Shown here: positions 13,401-24,720 of the stretch, one piece after another
Layout of the letters: each line of letters opens with the position of its first letter
Position numbering within the stretch: position 1 is the stretch's first letter
Origin: Branchiostoma lanceolatum
Taxonomy: Eukaryota > Chordata > Leptocardii > Amphioxiformes > Branchiostomatidae
DNA length: 64,000 nucleotides
Assembly: GCF_035083965.1 (NCBI RefSeq)
Contig: NC_089727.1
Coordinates: forward strand, 7,755,501 to 7,819,500
Reading direction: 5' to 3'
Made by a program: the position numbers and the translations under genes
Notes under the pieces: generated by a model
Database searches by the model: none
What the model saw: the letters and a program-made list of their open reading frames with translations, nothing else
What the model was told of the DNA's origin: nothing

Positions 13401-16400
13401 GTATATCACACATTAACAAGCAGTTAACTGGTTGGCCAAAACAGACAATTATCATCACAGTGACTATAATAATTGATAAAATTAAAAAGAGACACTTATC
13501 ATTCTAATGATCTCTGTGAGGAAGAGAAAACTAAATTATCCAAGGCATACAATTACATGACAAGAACAACTGACATTAAATTCTATACAAATTTTTTGCA
13601 ATGAAATTGTCCCAACCGCCACAGCGAGTATGCAGGGAAGCTTTGCTGGATGTGTTACCTTGGACAACAAGGTCAGGTCTGGGCTGTCCAATCAGTCGTC
13701 TGTTTAATGGATCAATCTCCCCAGGTGCCAGATATCCCTGGAGAAAAGACAAGAAGGCAATCAGTAAAAGCAGACTTTACCCCCCTGGCGGCACATACGG
13801 AAACTGCACTGCTCCCTCTGGTAGAATGTACATAAAAAATGCATAAATTGCATAAATTTCAGTCATAAAATTGCATAAATTCCTCAGTCTGAGGGTCAAC
13901 CGCTTTTTTGTTTAAAAATTGCACTGCTTCCTCTGGCGGAACGTAAAGAATCTGCACAGCAGAAACTGCTGCAATTCTCCCTCTGGCAGAACAAACAAAA
14001 CTGCACTCCCTCTGGCAGAACATAAAGAAACTGCACTGCTCCCAAGAAACAGCAGAACATACAGAAAATGCACTAAATCTGCAATCAATCTTAATGATCC
14101 ATTCAATGAATGGGGTAGTTTATATTATAGTACTACAGCTACATTTGTATGGCAAAAAGATTCCTATGGATCTTGTACCCCTACCTCCTGAATGAGACAG
14201 CCCAGAATGTAGAGTGACTGGCTCCACATGTGCGGCATCTTCCCCCCAGGTGATCTCTCCTGACTCCCGGGGTCCTCACGCTCCGCCTCCACCTGAAATA
14301 TGCAGATTAACGTCAGACAAGCATTCTACACAACATACTGTACATTCTTTTAAATTCGGAGGACCTAAATTTCTCAGCATAGTAAAAAATTAAGAGTTTG
14401 CAGTGTTGTTGGCTTCATGGTTGAAACAATAATAACTATAGTAACAACACAATGGAAACACATGTTTGTAGATGTGGTGACTCTGTGATGGAGTGTTGAC
14501 CATGAAAACAGCAAATCTAAAAGTACCGTGAATATTTCAAAGTCTGTAGTAAACACAAGAAACTGTTGCTGAAAAACATCTAGTAGATTAAAAAAAATCA
14601 TACAATGTCAATATGCAGTAAAATCTCAGCCTTCCCTGCAATGTACATTGTAGGCAACAACAAAAAAGCTAAGGCCAACTTTTTCATTTCAATTTTTGTA
14701 ACAACATTTATGGTGACTATTTGAAAATTTAGGCAGCTTTTTAAATTTTGCCCATCTTGCTCTATTTTTGTCCCTTTAGATTAGATTTGCAGTGCACAAA
14801 ATATGTCTTCGATAAAATTTTCATAAAAACAGACATTAACTGCACATCTACAATGTTACTTATCAACTTCACAACTTCAGCAAGACAAGGAGTAACATAA
14901 GACACATATAAGCCTTATTCACCTTGTCTGCAGCTAGAGAGTAGAGTTCAGGGATAAGGGGCAGCCCATCTTCACCCTTGACCATGACCTCTGCCAGCTT
15001 CTCCTTGTACTCCAACACCTAAAAACAACAACAAAAACAACTGTTTACACAGTAACATCATACACAATACTCTTTCTCACTACATTTGTATTACTATTCC
15101 TCCCCCTGGTCATACCCCAAGTGACAAAGAATCCTATTGGTGACTTCTTATTGCCTCCATGTACAGAGACTTAATGTTTTTGGTGTGTCCCTAACTAAGT
15201 GTTATGTTTTTGTGTGTGCGTAGGTATCTAGTATCAGACATGGTGTGTTGATGGAAGTGGTTACTAACTTACAGGGAAGTATAATTGTTTTTGGTCTGTG
15301 TTTCCACAGTTGTATATTTTTCATACATTGTAATTTTGTACATTTTGTATTATGCTAGTCAAAATCACCATGGAGTGACAGGGAGTGACCAATGGAGATA
15401 CATGTATGTAATGGTAATCAAAACCTTATTTGTGTAATTAATGAGCTACAATCACATAAGACATATGGGAAACTCAAGGAGATGTGAGACATCCAAACTC
15501 TTAAGACTTGTTTTCTCCTTCATCAATTTTCTACAGCCTCGTAAAAAACGAGATTTCTAACTAGTGTTTTATAAACCAGTCTCTTGTATGGAAGAAAGTG
15601 GACACAAAACTCTTAGGCCCGGATCTCCATAGAGCCTTGGCGTCCCTACCTGTGCTTTATCTCCCTTGAACAGTCCATCCAGGATCAGGTATGTCCAGAA
15701 CAGTGGCCACTCACACTCGATCCCTTCAAACACCGACAGTTCCCATGGTTCGTAGTGTAACCTACGCGGATCCTACACAGGAAAAAAGGGCTTTTTCATC
15801 AGATGGAAGGTACGTGTCATAGAGTATTGCAAGCATCTTTACGGTAGCACTGGACACACTCATCAAATAATTAATCAGGAGCTGCTTGGAGATTATCAAA
15901 GAATAACCAATTGTAGGCAATATTTCCAGTTGTGAAATGAACTTACAAAAACTGATAGATATTTGTACACAGAATCCATCATGATGTTTCCAATGAACAT
16001 ACATAGTAATTTCGGTAAAATTTAGCTTGATATCTGTCATCAAATAAATCACCCTCATACCTCCATTGGAGTCTTGTACCCATCTCGTAAGAATCTAGAC
16101 AGTCCATATCGACCCTGCAAGGATACAATTTGATACGTAGTGAGTTATTGACATGAATGATATGATAAGTAAAACTAGAAAGGAAACATTTGTGAGTTCA
16201 GAGTTGATAGAATTTGTCATTTATCAACCTTGGCTGACAGCTCACAGGCATTCCTGGTCATGGGGTCAATGGAAGAGGCTACTAATTCATGGGGAGGTAT
16301 TGGTTCTGGCCTGTCTGCCTTGTAAAAGGAATGCATGTTGCAACACTACCTCTAGTTTACTGATGATCTCATTCTTTGTGAGGTTGCTGAGGTCCAGGTC

Positions 16401-19400
16401 CTCCACAGCAAAGGCTGGGTACGACAGGATACTGAGAAGACTTGCATCTATTTCCTGTCAGAGAAAAACAGATTCTGATGATCATACATATTTGTGATAA
16501 AATATGCCGAGATGTTGGACAGGCCTTAAGGCCTACGTACAAATTGTATTATATACCATGTATATGTAGTCCAGATCCATTGTTAAGTTACAATAGTCTT
16601 GTTGGTACATGCTGTATAACAAAAATCAATACCAGAGTATATTTAGCATGATTATTCCTACTCTAAGACCATGTTCATACTAGGCTTTGCGTATCCGGAT
16701 ATATCTGGCTCTGCGAAGCCTAGTATGAACGGTGACCGTCCTTAATTGGATATGAATCTGGATATATCCGGATACGATGTATCCACATCTGGAGGTGGAT
16801 TTATCTGGATCAGCTGCGGGGTGAACCCTGGTATGAACGCAATCCGGCTCGCGTATCCGGATACATCATTTATGTAGCGTTAGCTAAGGATGACGCAACG
16901 CACCGCGACACAGGTATTTCCACCTGACAGGTAAAAACACCTGTTCTAAAGAACATCCCAGAACAGTCAGTGGAAGATAATAGGTCATTTCAAGTTTTTT
17001 AAGCCCGCGCGTGAGATTCCTCCCATTATTACACATTACTTTCCAGAGTAACATAACAAACAAAATCTCGTGTCCGTCCATGTTTTCAGAAAGACGCACT
17101 GTTCTAAAGAACGTTTTAAACTTTTAGACGTTTTAAAACTGTTCTTTAGGACTCCTACCTGGCCAAAACAATCTTCTCTACTGCTATACTTTTGTTACTT
17201 TTTTTTACTTCACCCTACTCTTAGTAGTCTTTACATTTTCTACTTTACCCTACCCTTTGACCTGTGCCTGCCCTAGCCCGGAACCTCAACTTCCCCCCTA
17301 CTTTGCCTCTGATGGGGCTATATGGGAGTAATGATGATGATGATGATTTTACAATGTATATCTGTGATTCAGCAAGGTATGAGGTTGTGGAACTCCAGTT
17401 CCTTAGACAAAGATGACCAGAAGAAATCACTTACATTATAGAATAAAAATATTTCAACATATTTACAATAAACAATAAGTTTTTTCTCAAACCTTTGACT
17501 TTGATTCCCTTGGCAGCATGGATTCCAGAATTGCCTGTAACAAAATGAAAACAGATGTGAAGGTCTTGATGTACTAAGTATATGTACTAGTGACCTATTT
17601 AGCAGGACAAAACAGTTTAAAAAGAACTTTAAGAATTCTATGATGGGCTAAAATGATGTTTCAATACCCATATAACGTTACATGTAGAATTATAGTAGAA
17701 TTTGACCAACCATTTAAGAAGCAGACTTTTCACAAAAACAATAAAACAGACATAACTGATGAGAAAGGAAACTTGTTTGATTGATAAATAGCATGATAAG
17801 ATCAAGCAATACCAAATTTTATGTATAGAATGCTTAAGTAGTAAGATGCCCTGTTTTTTGTGGTACTGCAGTTGGTTGTACTGACCTTACACTGTGAGAT
17901 CTCGTCAGCCATGACATGTATGATGGAGGCTGGTCCTCCCCTGGACCCAAACAGGTCCATTTCTTTTATAGCCTCCAGAGAAGCCTATACACATCAGAAA
18001 ACATATTCATTATAATGTACATATAGAATGTTTTACCAGGAAAGAAAGGTGAATTTTATTGAATTGAATTTATGTCAGAAGCAAGGTATTCTGATCATCA
18101 TCCAAAATGTCTTTGAAAACCAAGATGTCTTAAAGGCTTAGAATGCTTGGACGCATCCTGAAGATGTAATTCACTGGAGAAAATTATAGAACTGTATGGC
18201 TTTTACATGCGCCTGAAAGAAAACATTAGGTAATATTACAAGGTTCATGGAAATAAAGGTTTATTTTGAAAAACCTACCTTTCCCTAAGAGAGAAAATTT
18301 AGTAATATAATTTTTGGTTTCCTTGTATTTTCATTTCATATTGCACTGCCTTTAGAGACTGCAGATTACAAGCATCTAAAATGCTATGGAAGGAACTACA
18401 ACTAAGTTATGAGTATGGTATGAGTTTCTTCCCAGTTGAACATACTTTTGCCATTCCGATAGAGCTGGCATTCAGCTCAGGCCATCCATGGTTGGTCTTG
18501 TCTCCTCTCTCCCACATGCCATAGTCCTGTTCAATGGGCAAACATTAAAATATGTCAAAATATCTTGAACTCACAACTCTTCATTCTTTCTTGTAGCTAA
18601 ATGCACATGTGAGGTCTATTGACTACTCTAAAATATCAATTAGTAATGAAAGGGTTGAAACTCAGAGAGTCAAACTGTAACGTTGGGTAACCTAAATTCG
18701 CGGGGTACTTAAATTCGCGATTTTTCGAAAACGGCGTATTTAGGGATATGTGCTACATGCAAAATCAGTTATAACGCCAGCAATGCAAAGCAGATAGACT
18801 AACGTATTCAGAACACTGGCTGAAAAGCTTCGATAACCATGCATTAGAAGTTGGCGACGTCAAAAACTCTCCGTCCCTTATTGGGGCTTCGTGGGAGAAT
18901 CACCCAGCACGGTTGTTCGCTGGTTTATAAGACAAATGTCACATCTCCTGCCTGCTAAACACAATTACTTATAAGACAACTTATTACAATCTCTTTTGCT
19001 AACCTGCAACTGGAACAGTGTGATCAATCATCAAAACTCCTCTCTGTTGCTACAACCTACGGCACGTGTATTTTCCCGCCGCCATATTGTTAACCAGAAT
19101 CCTGTTGTCAAGCAGACGACAAAGGTTTGTGAGGAACACTTTTTTGTCTAAATGCTGCGTGTGATAGTGGACTGAGGAAGATATTTTCCTCAAAGTCTGC
19201 TCCTAACACAACAAGGAACACATGGACATAGTAGTATTACCATTGCTACGGCATCCAGCTAACTTGCCATGAATAATGTAACGTTACACGTTGCCCGATG
19301 ATGACGATGGGCCAACTTTGAGTGAAGTTCTACCGACTCAACACACGGGTTGTTCCCGAACTGGCCTGATGTGTGCGGTACGGCCGTTTTTTCGTGTATT

Positions 19401-22400
19401 TTTTTTACTTGGACACGTCTATATCCATAGCACTCTCCTCAAGCCAAGGATGGAACGAATAGCTGCTGTATAAAATGTGATTAGCGGTAAGATATTGAAG
19501 ACGAATCTTCTCTCCCGAATTAATGTGCCCCCCTGTCCGACAGCACCGTTATTGTGCGTGCGGCGGACGGTAGTTTCAAGTTGAAATATTATGGTGTCAG
19601 CACGACAAGAGACAAAATCTACCATATATATGATTAGTGCAAAGATAGTACATGATACTGACAGAATTATAGAAAAAAAGGATGGTTTATTGTTCTGCTA
19701 GATTGATTTCAGTCAACCATTATCGGAAAAATCCCGAATTTATGTTACCCAACGTTACATTACACAGATAAGTCCTTAAGCAATTCAGATTGATCATTGT
19801 GTCATGTATTCACACAGATATTAGCCATACTTACAGGAGTTCTATATGCGGACTCTACATAGAACACCAAGTTTTGAATGAAGGCCACTTCATCCAGGGT
19901 AAAAATGATCTGCAAACCTGGAGAAAACAATAGAGAGCTCATTTTTGGTTGAAAATTCATCACTGCAGCTACAGTATCATATCGGTTTGGTAAGCCAAGT
20001 TCCATTAAGTACATACAATGTCATGAAAAGCTATGAAAGTATGGGCCCTCTTAATGACACTGATTATGATTCTAGTAAAGGCCACAAAGATTCATTTTCT
20101 TGGTTCACGGATATTCTAAAGCAAAACATTTAGCAAGGTTCACACGTTGCTTCTCGAATTCAAACCGGTTCAGGATTATCTTTTAAAATCCGAGAATCAA
20201 CAAACTAGGAAATAATATTGAATCATACACTTTCTTACAAACACAACCTATTCATGGCTTAATTAGCGGAAGTCTTTACAGACAAAATATACATACCAGA
20301 TGCTGTCATCTGAGCCAGCATAAGGATGTACAGAGAGGTTGCATCTATCTGCAGATGTCCCCACTCCTTATCTCCCACCACGGCGCCACAGGTGGTGATG
20401 TTGTACTTGGCGTGCAGAGCATCGGTGGTGGCCTGGGTATACTTGAACTTCTCTAGTTTGTCCACCTGTGCAAGGATTAAGAAGTCAATTTTCTGGTTGT
20501 TTCTACATATTATGGTAAATTGAATCATCCCATTGCATTGCATAATGATATTTAAGGGATCATATTTCAAATGTGTAAATATATATATGTTATACATGTA
20601 CATGTTTTGATATAAAATATCAAAAACAATGTTGACCCTTGACCTGTCTCATCATGCACTGCAGCAGTCCCCTCATCAGCTTGACGACGCTCTGTTCCAG
20701 CTCGTACGCCTTGGCACGGTCCTCGTCCATGTCCGCCGTTTTCTTGTACGCCAGGGACAGTCCCCACACTGCCATGATACAGTACAGGTTGTCCCGTACC
20801 CAGGCATGGTTCTGGTCGATACTGGCAGGCAACAGACCCGTGATGGGATTCTGAGAGAGAAATGAGGCACGGTTAGACTAATACAAGATATGCTTTAAGT
20901 TAAATCAGGGCTCTTTCCAGATCTAGATCGTCATCCGTTCTCTCACTTTGCATGCCCTTTTTACAAATTTACGGACGGCACAGTCATTTTAATTCCATGT
21001 GGTTTGAAGCCAGACCGCCCGCTCAAATTTAACATAGAGTGTTTTACGGTTCTACGTGAAGCACAAAGGGAACCTGAATTTAGCACTTTTTGTTATGTTA
21101 GCTACATGTAAATGCGATGGAATGGTTGAAATCCTTTCCGTTCTGAGCAGAAAAATTTTGTCCTTGGATGAAAGGACAGACTTTGGAGAGAGCCCTGAGT
21201 TGAACTAGCCCGGTATCCATCCTATTCTACACATGCATTACATGTAGCTCCATTCAGAACAGTCTGGTATACATTAATAGAGATTTACAATTGGCATCTG
21301 AATATTGATTTGTCTAAAATCAAGTTCTGATTGGCTCTGATTATTAGTTCTATGGCCCTCGTAACAACATGTAGTAAAGGGTTTCGAGGCATTCAGAAGT
21401 TTGATTCCTGTTGCAATGCTTCTGAGAAAAATTCAATTCCCAAACTAATGCAGGACATAAGTACCAAACATCTCAATAGGGATGCATCAGGGCTAGACTG
21501 CGTGTAAGTGATCATTGAAGAATACTGGATCTAGAATGGGATGGATTCCAGGCTAGAGTTATAGTACTTATATTATTCTACTGGCAATTTTCATGACATG
21601 CGCATGACTCATGTATCGACTGCTTCTGTATCTCCATGCTGCATTCAGTCTTCTTTCACCGTCATTACAAAGATTTCATTAGTGACAGGAGAGAGAGACA
21701 GAAATGAGAAGTGCAGCCAGCTAAGCAAACAAAAGCCATATGTCGTTTAGCACTGGAGTACATGATGTCACATTCTTCTGATCTCGAGCTGTAATAACAG
21801 GAAAGTAAAATTGCTGGCCCATTCTGAGGCCTTACCATACTACAGTCAAACCTGGTCTTATTAACTGCTGGTACTCAAGGAATTGAGGAAAAATGGTTGG
21901 CGAGGCCGCAAGAGAGAGTGATTGCTTCAGATAAATGGGCTACTTTTTGGCCAGCGGGGTAAAAATTTCATTTGCAAAATATGTCATGTACATGTACACC
22001 TTAGTTCACAAGAAAAAAAGAATGGTTGCTGGTTGGGTAAGTCGGTTGGTTAGCAGAGGGTGTTAACTATGTAAAATTGGACGGGACTGTTTTAATGTGG
22101 TTAATGACTCACAGGAGGTGGTTGGCTGTGCCAGTTGGTTGGTAGGCCAGGTTTGACTGTACAATGCATTCTTTATCAGCATCTCTTTACACTGAATTAC
22201 TTGTATTTTCAAATAGCATACTCAAGTACTTTCCTGCCTTTTCACTTTACAATCGTGTCCTCTGCTTTCATTACAGATGTCATGAATAAACGTATGATTG
22301 TACAAATGCTGCATTCTACAAAGAAAGTTGATTATTATCAACACATTGCAGTTCATTTCCCATTCACAAATCATACAGCATCACACACTGATATTGCAAA

Positions 22401-23917
22401 ATCATACAGCCATGCTGCCAAGATAGAAAAAGGTGAGTTGCGATTGCTGCCATGATAAAGTGGGATTATTAATTTAATGATCACATGAAAAGTAGTTGTA
22501 TGACAATCTATAACATTATAAATTCGCAACCTTGACACTGTAACTGGATGGCAGCAAACCTGTCGCAGGGTCCTGAAACATGAACATGAAATACCTTTAC
22601 AACTCAAACAGTTCTATAAGTTAACATTATCAGACTGGATGCTTTTCATTTACTTGCCTAGAACTTGACGTTCTACCAATGAAACAAATTTGTCACTTTT
22701 TTTAACCTTAAAGTTTACTTTAGCACACTGAAGTAGCCATTTGGCACCCAATTCTCTATTGGTTACAGAGTTAGGCAGCAGGGAGAAGGTTAATTAAATA
22801 CATATGTCCACGTAAGTATGATGTAACATTATGTACATGTACCATGCATTTGGTTTAGATCTGTCCAAGCACAAGTTTGAAGGATGAAGGATCGATCACT
22901 GAACTACTGCAATTTATAATATATTTTCAGGTAGCATTACAGAATCTGGTACCTTTCTAGCCTGAGTACCATCCTCCGTAGTAACCGCTGAAAATTGCTT
23001 GCAAACCAAGGATTAGCACGCAATTTTTTTTTAGCCAGCGGTCACTACGGAGGAGGATGGTACTAGTACTCAGGCTAGTACATTTCAGGGCATAGAATAA
23101 ATCTTATGTGCTAAACAATCTCAGTGGGTTACACCCGACACGCCCACAACCTTATTTGGGCATGACTGGGGAAGGGGAGGGGCGTGTCAGGGAGGGTAGG
23201 GACCCCTGCAAGCATGCAACTTCAGGGAAGGACTAAATCATATACTACTAGTTACATGTACCATGAAGCAAATCAGAAATCTGTGAAGGAGAATATTTTC
23301 ATCCTTACTTGAGCCCACTCTTACAATCATTTAACTTACGAGATCATTCACGGACTTGGTCGACCCAGCTAGAGTCGAAATTAAAAGGTTAAAGTTCTCT
23401 GAATAGAATTTGAAGGCAGCAAATTGCTTACATTAATTTTACAGAATCAACAGTCTGCAAAGCAAAAAGCTACTTGTTCAGTAGTTGTGGTTGTTGCTAA
23501 CAACATTATGTGACTACTGTCATTATGTTAATCATCTAAGAAATTGCTGGAAAAAGATGGAAGTGTCACAGATTCAGAGAGATAGAGCTACTACCAGCCT
23601 TGACAGTGATGAAACTCGCGTCATGTATTTTTTTCATCGTACAGACACCCAAAAACTCTGCACCAAAACTAATAAATAAATATTACAGATCGTTCATAAT
23701 CATATCAATATAAGGGATTAGTCAAGCTGCACAAATAGAGAAACGTCCTGTCTGTATGGTGAGTCTATTTTTGTTGAAGTTGACATCATGATCAAGAAAG
23801 ATTTTCAACCTTCTAGTGTTTTCTAGTTGACGACCTTACCTGATGAGTTAGAATAGTTTTGTGAACGAGGTGCTGGTAGTAGTCCAGCCGGACCCCAGAG
23901 TTACTTCTGCTTCTCAT
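4401..23917 (-). CDS. PHKA: Phosphorylase b kinase regulatory subunit alpha, N-terminal half (19 exons, partial at left edge)
   Basis: PHKA is a regulatory subunit of the cytosolic alpha-beta-gamma-delta kinase that activates glycogen phosphorylase; the family has an N-terminal GH15 glucoamylase-like domain. Coding exons in transcript order: 23840-23917, 20644-20850, 20297-20465, 19835-19917, 18446-18526, 17886-17984, 17493-17534, 16350-16454, 16061-16114, 15650-15772, 14923-15018, 14185-14292, 13659-13737, 13067-13201, 11211-11320, 10473-10617, 8943-9015, 5044-5141, 4401-4580. All have GT-AG borders and phases agree throughout, giving 688 codons plus one base. The start [12 protein letters not shown] is the alpha-type N-terminus, which separates it from PHKB. 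Family blocks seen: [20 protein letters not shown] (exon 2), [20 protein letters not shown] (exon 3), [20 protein letters not shown] (exon 5), [10 protein letters not shown] (exon 9), [14 protein letters not shown] (exon 12), [14 protein letters not shown] (exon 13) and [20 protein letters not shown] (exon 15). The vertebrate protein has over 1200 residues, so the C-terminal half lies off the window. Exon 19 ([11 protein letters not shown], then a basic Ser/Arg-rich stretch) falls in the less conserved region. Introns hold many foldback elements. Confidence 0.95.
5391..5800. repeat. Tandem repeat of about 95 bp containing CCAAT motifs
   Basis: About four and a half degenerate copies lie in PHKA intron 18. 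AGCCAATCAGAGC or a close variant starts near 5488, 5587, 5678 and 5774 (spacings 99, 91 and 96). Each is followed by TTCATGATTCCATGTTGCCA or a variant and then by CCTGTCTAATTTGGTATG. A further partial copy with GAGCCAATCAAAGC lies at about 6237. Confidence 0.8.
6023..6389. mobile_element. Foldback MITE family 1, copy a
   Basis: The left end TAGCCTGATATCCATCCTAT is mirrored by ACAGGATGGATAGAAAGCTA at the right end. The 367-bp element contains the internal block AATAGTCTGGCACCCAT. It lies in PHKA intron 18. Related copies are at 12460-12808 and 21205-21556. Confidence 0.65.
7160..7295. mobile_element. Short foldback element
   Basis: The left arm GGGCCACATCAATTTAATTT continuing into TTGTTTCTCAG is mirrored by CTGAGAACAAAGAAATCAAA and TTTGTATGGCC on the right, with about 55 bp of loop. 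No coding capacity. Confidence 0.55.
8155..8227 (-). CDS. PHKA: PHKA exon 17B (alternative to 17A, probably mutually exclusive)
   Basis: This 73-bp open segment has acceptor TTCATCAG and donor GTAGGC, the same phases as exon 17A, and no stop. Joined to exon 16 it gives a split Val, then [23 protein letters not shown], then a split Gly into exon 18. It shares LPP, LL, LQKL and GV with 17A, and its GY is closer to the vertebrate DGYFGG turn. Including both exons adds 146 bp and shifts the frame, so a transcript can productively use only one. The intact frame and splice sites after clear divergence argue against a dead duplicate. Use in transcripts is inferred, not shown. Confidence 0.75.
8674..8779. 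repeat. Two-copy tandem repeat of about 55-60 bp
   Basis: GAGGTGTCGCCAAAA followed by TTGCATCAAAGGGCTTC occurs twice in a row. A related block (CTGAGGCATCGCCAAAAAG) lies at about 4254, so the unit belongs to a dispersed family. Confidence 0.6.
8943..9015 (-). CDS. PHKA: PHKA exon 17A (one of a duplicated exon pair)
   Basis: This 73-bp exon has acceptor CACCAG and donor GTAGTA. It joins exon 16, which leaves one base, through a split Ala codon, carries 23 whole codons, and ends with two bases completed by exon 18 as Arg. It encodes [23 protein letters not shown], then [10 protein letters not shown] from exon 18, at the position of the vertebrate segment that ends in a Gly-rich turn before the GKLSEF block. 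A homologous exon of identical length and phase lies 715 bp downstream in the gene (8155-8227). The two share 13 of 23 whole codons by my alignment. Confidence 0.85.
12460..12808. mobile_element. Foldback MITE family 1, copy b
   Basis: The left end CTAGTCTAGAATCCACCTTA is mirrored by TAGGATAGAATAAGCTAG at the right end. The internal block AATAGTCCGGCACTCATTAA corresponds to the same block in the other two copies. The 349-bp element lies in PHKA intron 14. Confidence 0.55.
13797..14090. repeat. Degenerate array with unit AACTGCACTGCTCCCTCTGG
   Basis: Five or so variants of a unit of about 35 bp, AAACTGCACTG-CTCCCTCTGGCAGAAC-ATA, are arranged in tandem with irregular spacing. A run of four ATTGCATAAATT-type repeats interrupts the first copies (about 13840-13880). 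It lies in PHKA intron 12, just beside exon 12. Confidence 0.65.
14683..14832. repeat. Dispersed repeat shared with 55572-55700
   Basis: Both places read TTGTAACAAC-TTTATGGTG or GCTTATGGTG, then TTTGAAAATTTAGGCA, then CATTTGATTTT/TTAGATTTG with GTGCA-AA-ATGTC and AATTTTC. The interior is diverged. No coding capacity. Confidence 0.45.
16665..16880. mobile_element. Palindromic element with repeated TATCCGGATA motifs
   Basis: GTTCATACTAGGCTT (16673-16687) is perfectly inverted at 16716-16730. TATCCGGATATATC-type motifs recur at about 16690, 16762 and 16853. GGTATGAACGCAATCCGG near 16830 repeats the arm again. It lies in PHKA intron 7. Confidence 0.55.
18676..19759. mobile_element. Nonautonomous DNA transposon, 1.08 kb, with about 25-bp terminal inverted repeats
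   Basis: The left end TGTAACGTTGGGTAACCTAA-ATTCG (18676-18700) is matched by the inverted right end at 19735-19759 with one mismatch. A second inner similarity (CGATTTTTCGAAAACGG against GATTTTTCCGATAATGG) extends the symmetry. No transposase-like reading frame is seen, and no target duplication could be fixed by eye. It lies in PHKA intron 4. Confidence 0.65.
21205..21556. mobile_element. Foldback MITE family 1, copy c
   Basis: The left end CTAGCCCGGTATCCATCCTA is mirrored by GGGATGGATTCCAGGCTAG at the right end. The internal block ACAGTCTGGTATACATTAAT corresponds to copies a and b. The 352-bp element lies in PHKA intron 1. Confidence 0.65.
22531..22572 (-). CDS. Possible 42-bp cassette or relic exon copied from the start of PHKA exon 2
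   Basis: Inside PHKA intron 1, the minus strand reads a good acceptor (ATGTTTCAG) followed by [14 protein letters not shown] and a possible donor AAG|GTTGCG. The first half matches the beginning of exon 2 ([10 protein letters not shown]) and of vertebrate PHKA. If spliced, 42 bp in phase 0-0 keeps the frame and would add 14 residues between codons 26 and 27. If the donor is ignored, a stop follows four codons later. The donor is weak, so this may be a relic of an exon 2 duplication rather than a used cassette. Confidence 0.45.
22718..22798 (+). repeat. Dispersed repeat, copy 2 of 3
   Basis: It starts CTTTAGCACACTGAAGTAGC and ends GTTAGGCAGCAGGGAGAAGG-TTAATTAA, nearly identical to 46526-46606 and with its 3' half matching 808-874. 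Confidence 0.7.
22957..23078. mobile_element. 122-bp foldback MITE
   Basis: The arms CTAGCCTGAGTACCATCCTC-CGTAG (left) and CTACGGAGGAGGATGGTACT-AGTACTCAGGCTAG (right) are inverted copies around about 55 bp with a T run. The short insertion AGTACT in the right arm is the only clear asymmetry. It lies in PHKA intron 1. Confidence 0.7.
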
Positions 23918-24639
23918 TGTCCTACAGATGCTGTCATCTGATGATACGAGACGCCGGGGATGTCTTAAATACTGTCCTGGTAGCCCTTACCAAGGGCAAT
24001 CTCTCCCGATCGAAAATAAAACCTTCGACGCCAAAATGATGGGCGTCTGCATGTACCCTTTGGGCTTAAGATTAATCATCAGGCACTCTATTATAATAAC
24101 AACTATATGTACTGCAGAATTACGAATTGAAATATTATTTTAGATTTTTTGTAAGGATATGGTGCTGTTTTGATGTCAAAAGTGCCAAAATAAACCAGTG
24201 ATATTTTTAGTTTGCGTTTTGCTGCCCTGTTGTCCCTGAATGACCCTATTTGATGTAGGGACGATACATTTTGTTTTAAAGTTGGTTGGTTATCTATTCA
24301 ACAGACATGATAGAGGGGGCATTTGATATTGATTGATAATTTATCGCAGTTCATAACTGATTCATACAGATCAATGGAGCCGTATTAGTCCAGCGGAATA
24401 GCTGAACATTTGTGCAAATTAGTCTGAATGCAACATATTTGGCACACATGTTATACGAAACAAATAAAAAAAAGGAGCCATCTGAATTTTGCATAAGATC
24501 AATTATAATCTTGGGCTATTTTTTTTACTAAAAATGTATATTCATGTCTCCTGTGATATGAAAGCTTTTTTTTATACAGATTGAGCTGTTTTTACTAAGA
24601 ATGACACCTATATCACTATTATTAAACAGTAGTGGTAGG
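23918..24639. other. PHKA upstream and 5'-UTR region, no gene seen
   Basis: Nothing recognisable is coded here. On the minus strand, CTGTAG ends four bases before the PHKA start codon, which could be the acceptor of a 5'-UTR intron, but the pyrimidine tract before it is poor. If real, the PHKA promoter would lie further right, towards the UQCRQ promoter. Confidence 0.4.
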
Positions 24640-24644
24640 TCCCT

Positions 24645-24720
24645 AATTACCCATGATGCTTTGGCGCAGTGACGTCACCACAGCCATCTTGGAGGTCAGA
24701 TCGGGAGGACAAACCGTAGA
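24645..24720. promoter_or_regulatory. Candidate UQCRQ promoter, possibly shared with PHKA
   Basis: A perfect palindromic CRE (TGACGTCA, 24670-24677) is followed at 24683-24692 by GCCATCTTGG, which fits the YY1 consensus. The preceding TACCCATGATGC resembles promoter elements of housekeeping genes. CRE and YY1 sites are typical of nuclear genes for mitochondrial proteins. The block lies about 0.7 kb before the UQCRQ coding exon, which starts after an acceptor (ATCATCTAG, 25371-25379) and so needs an upstream 5'-UTR exon. The transcription start is not determined. Confidence 0.45.
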
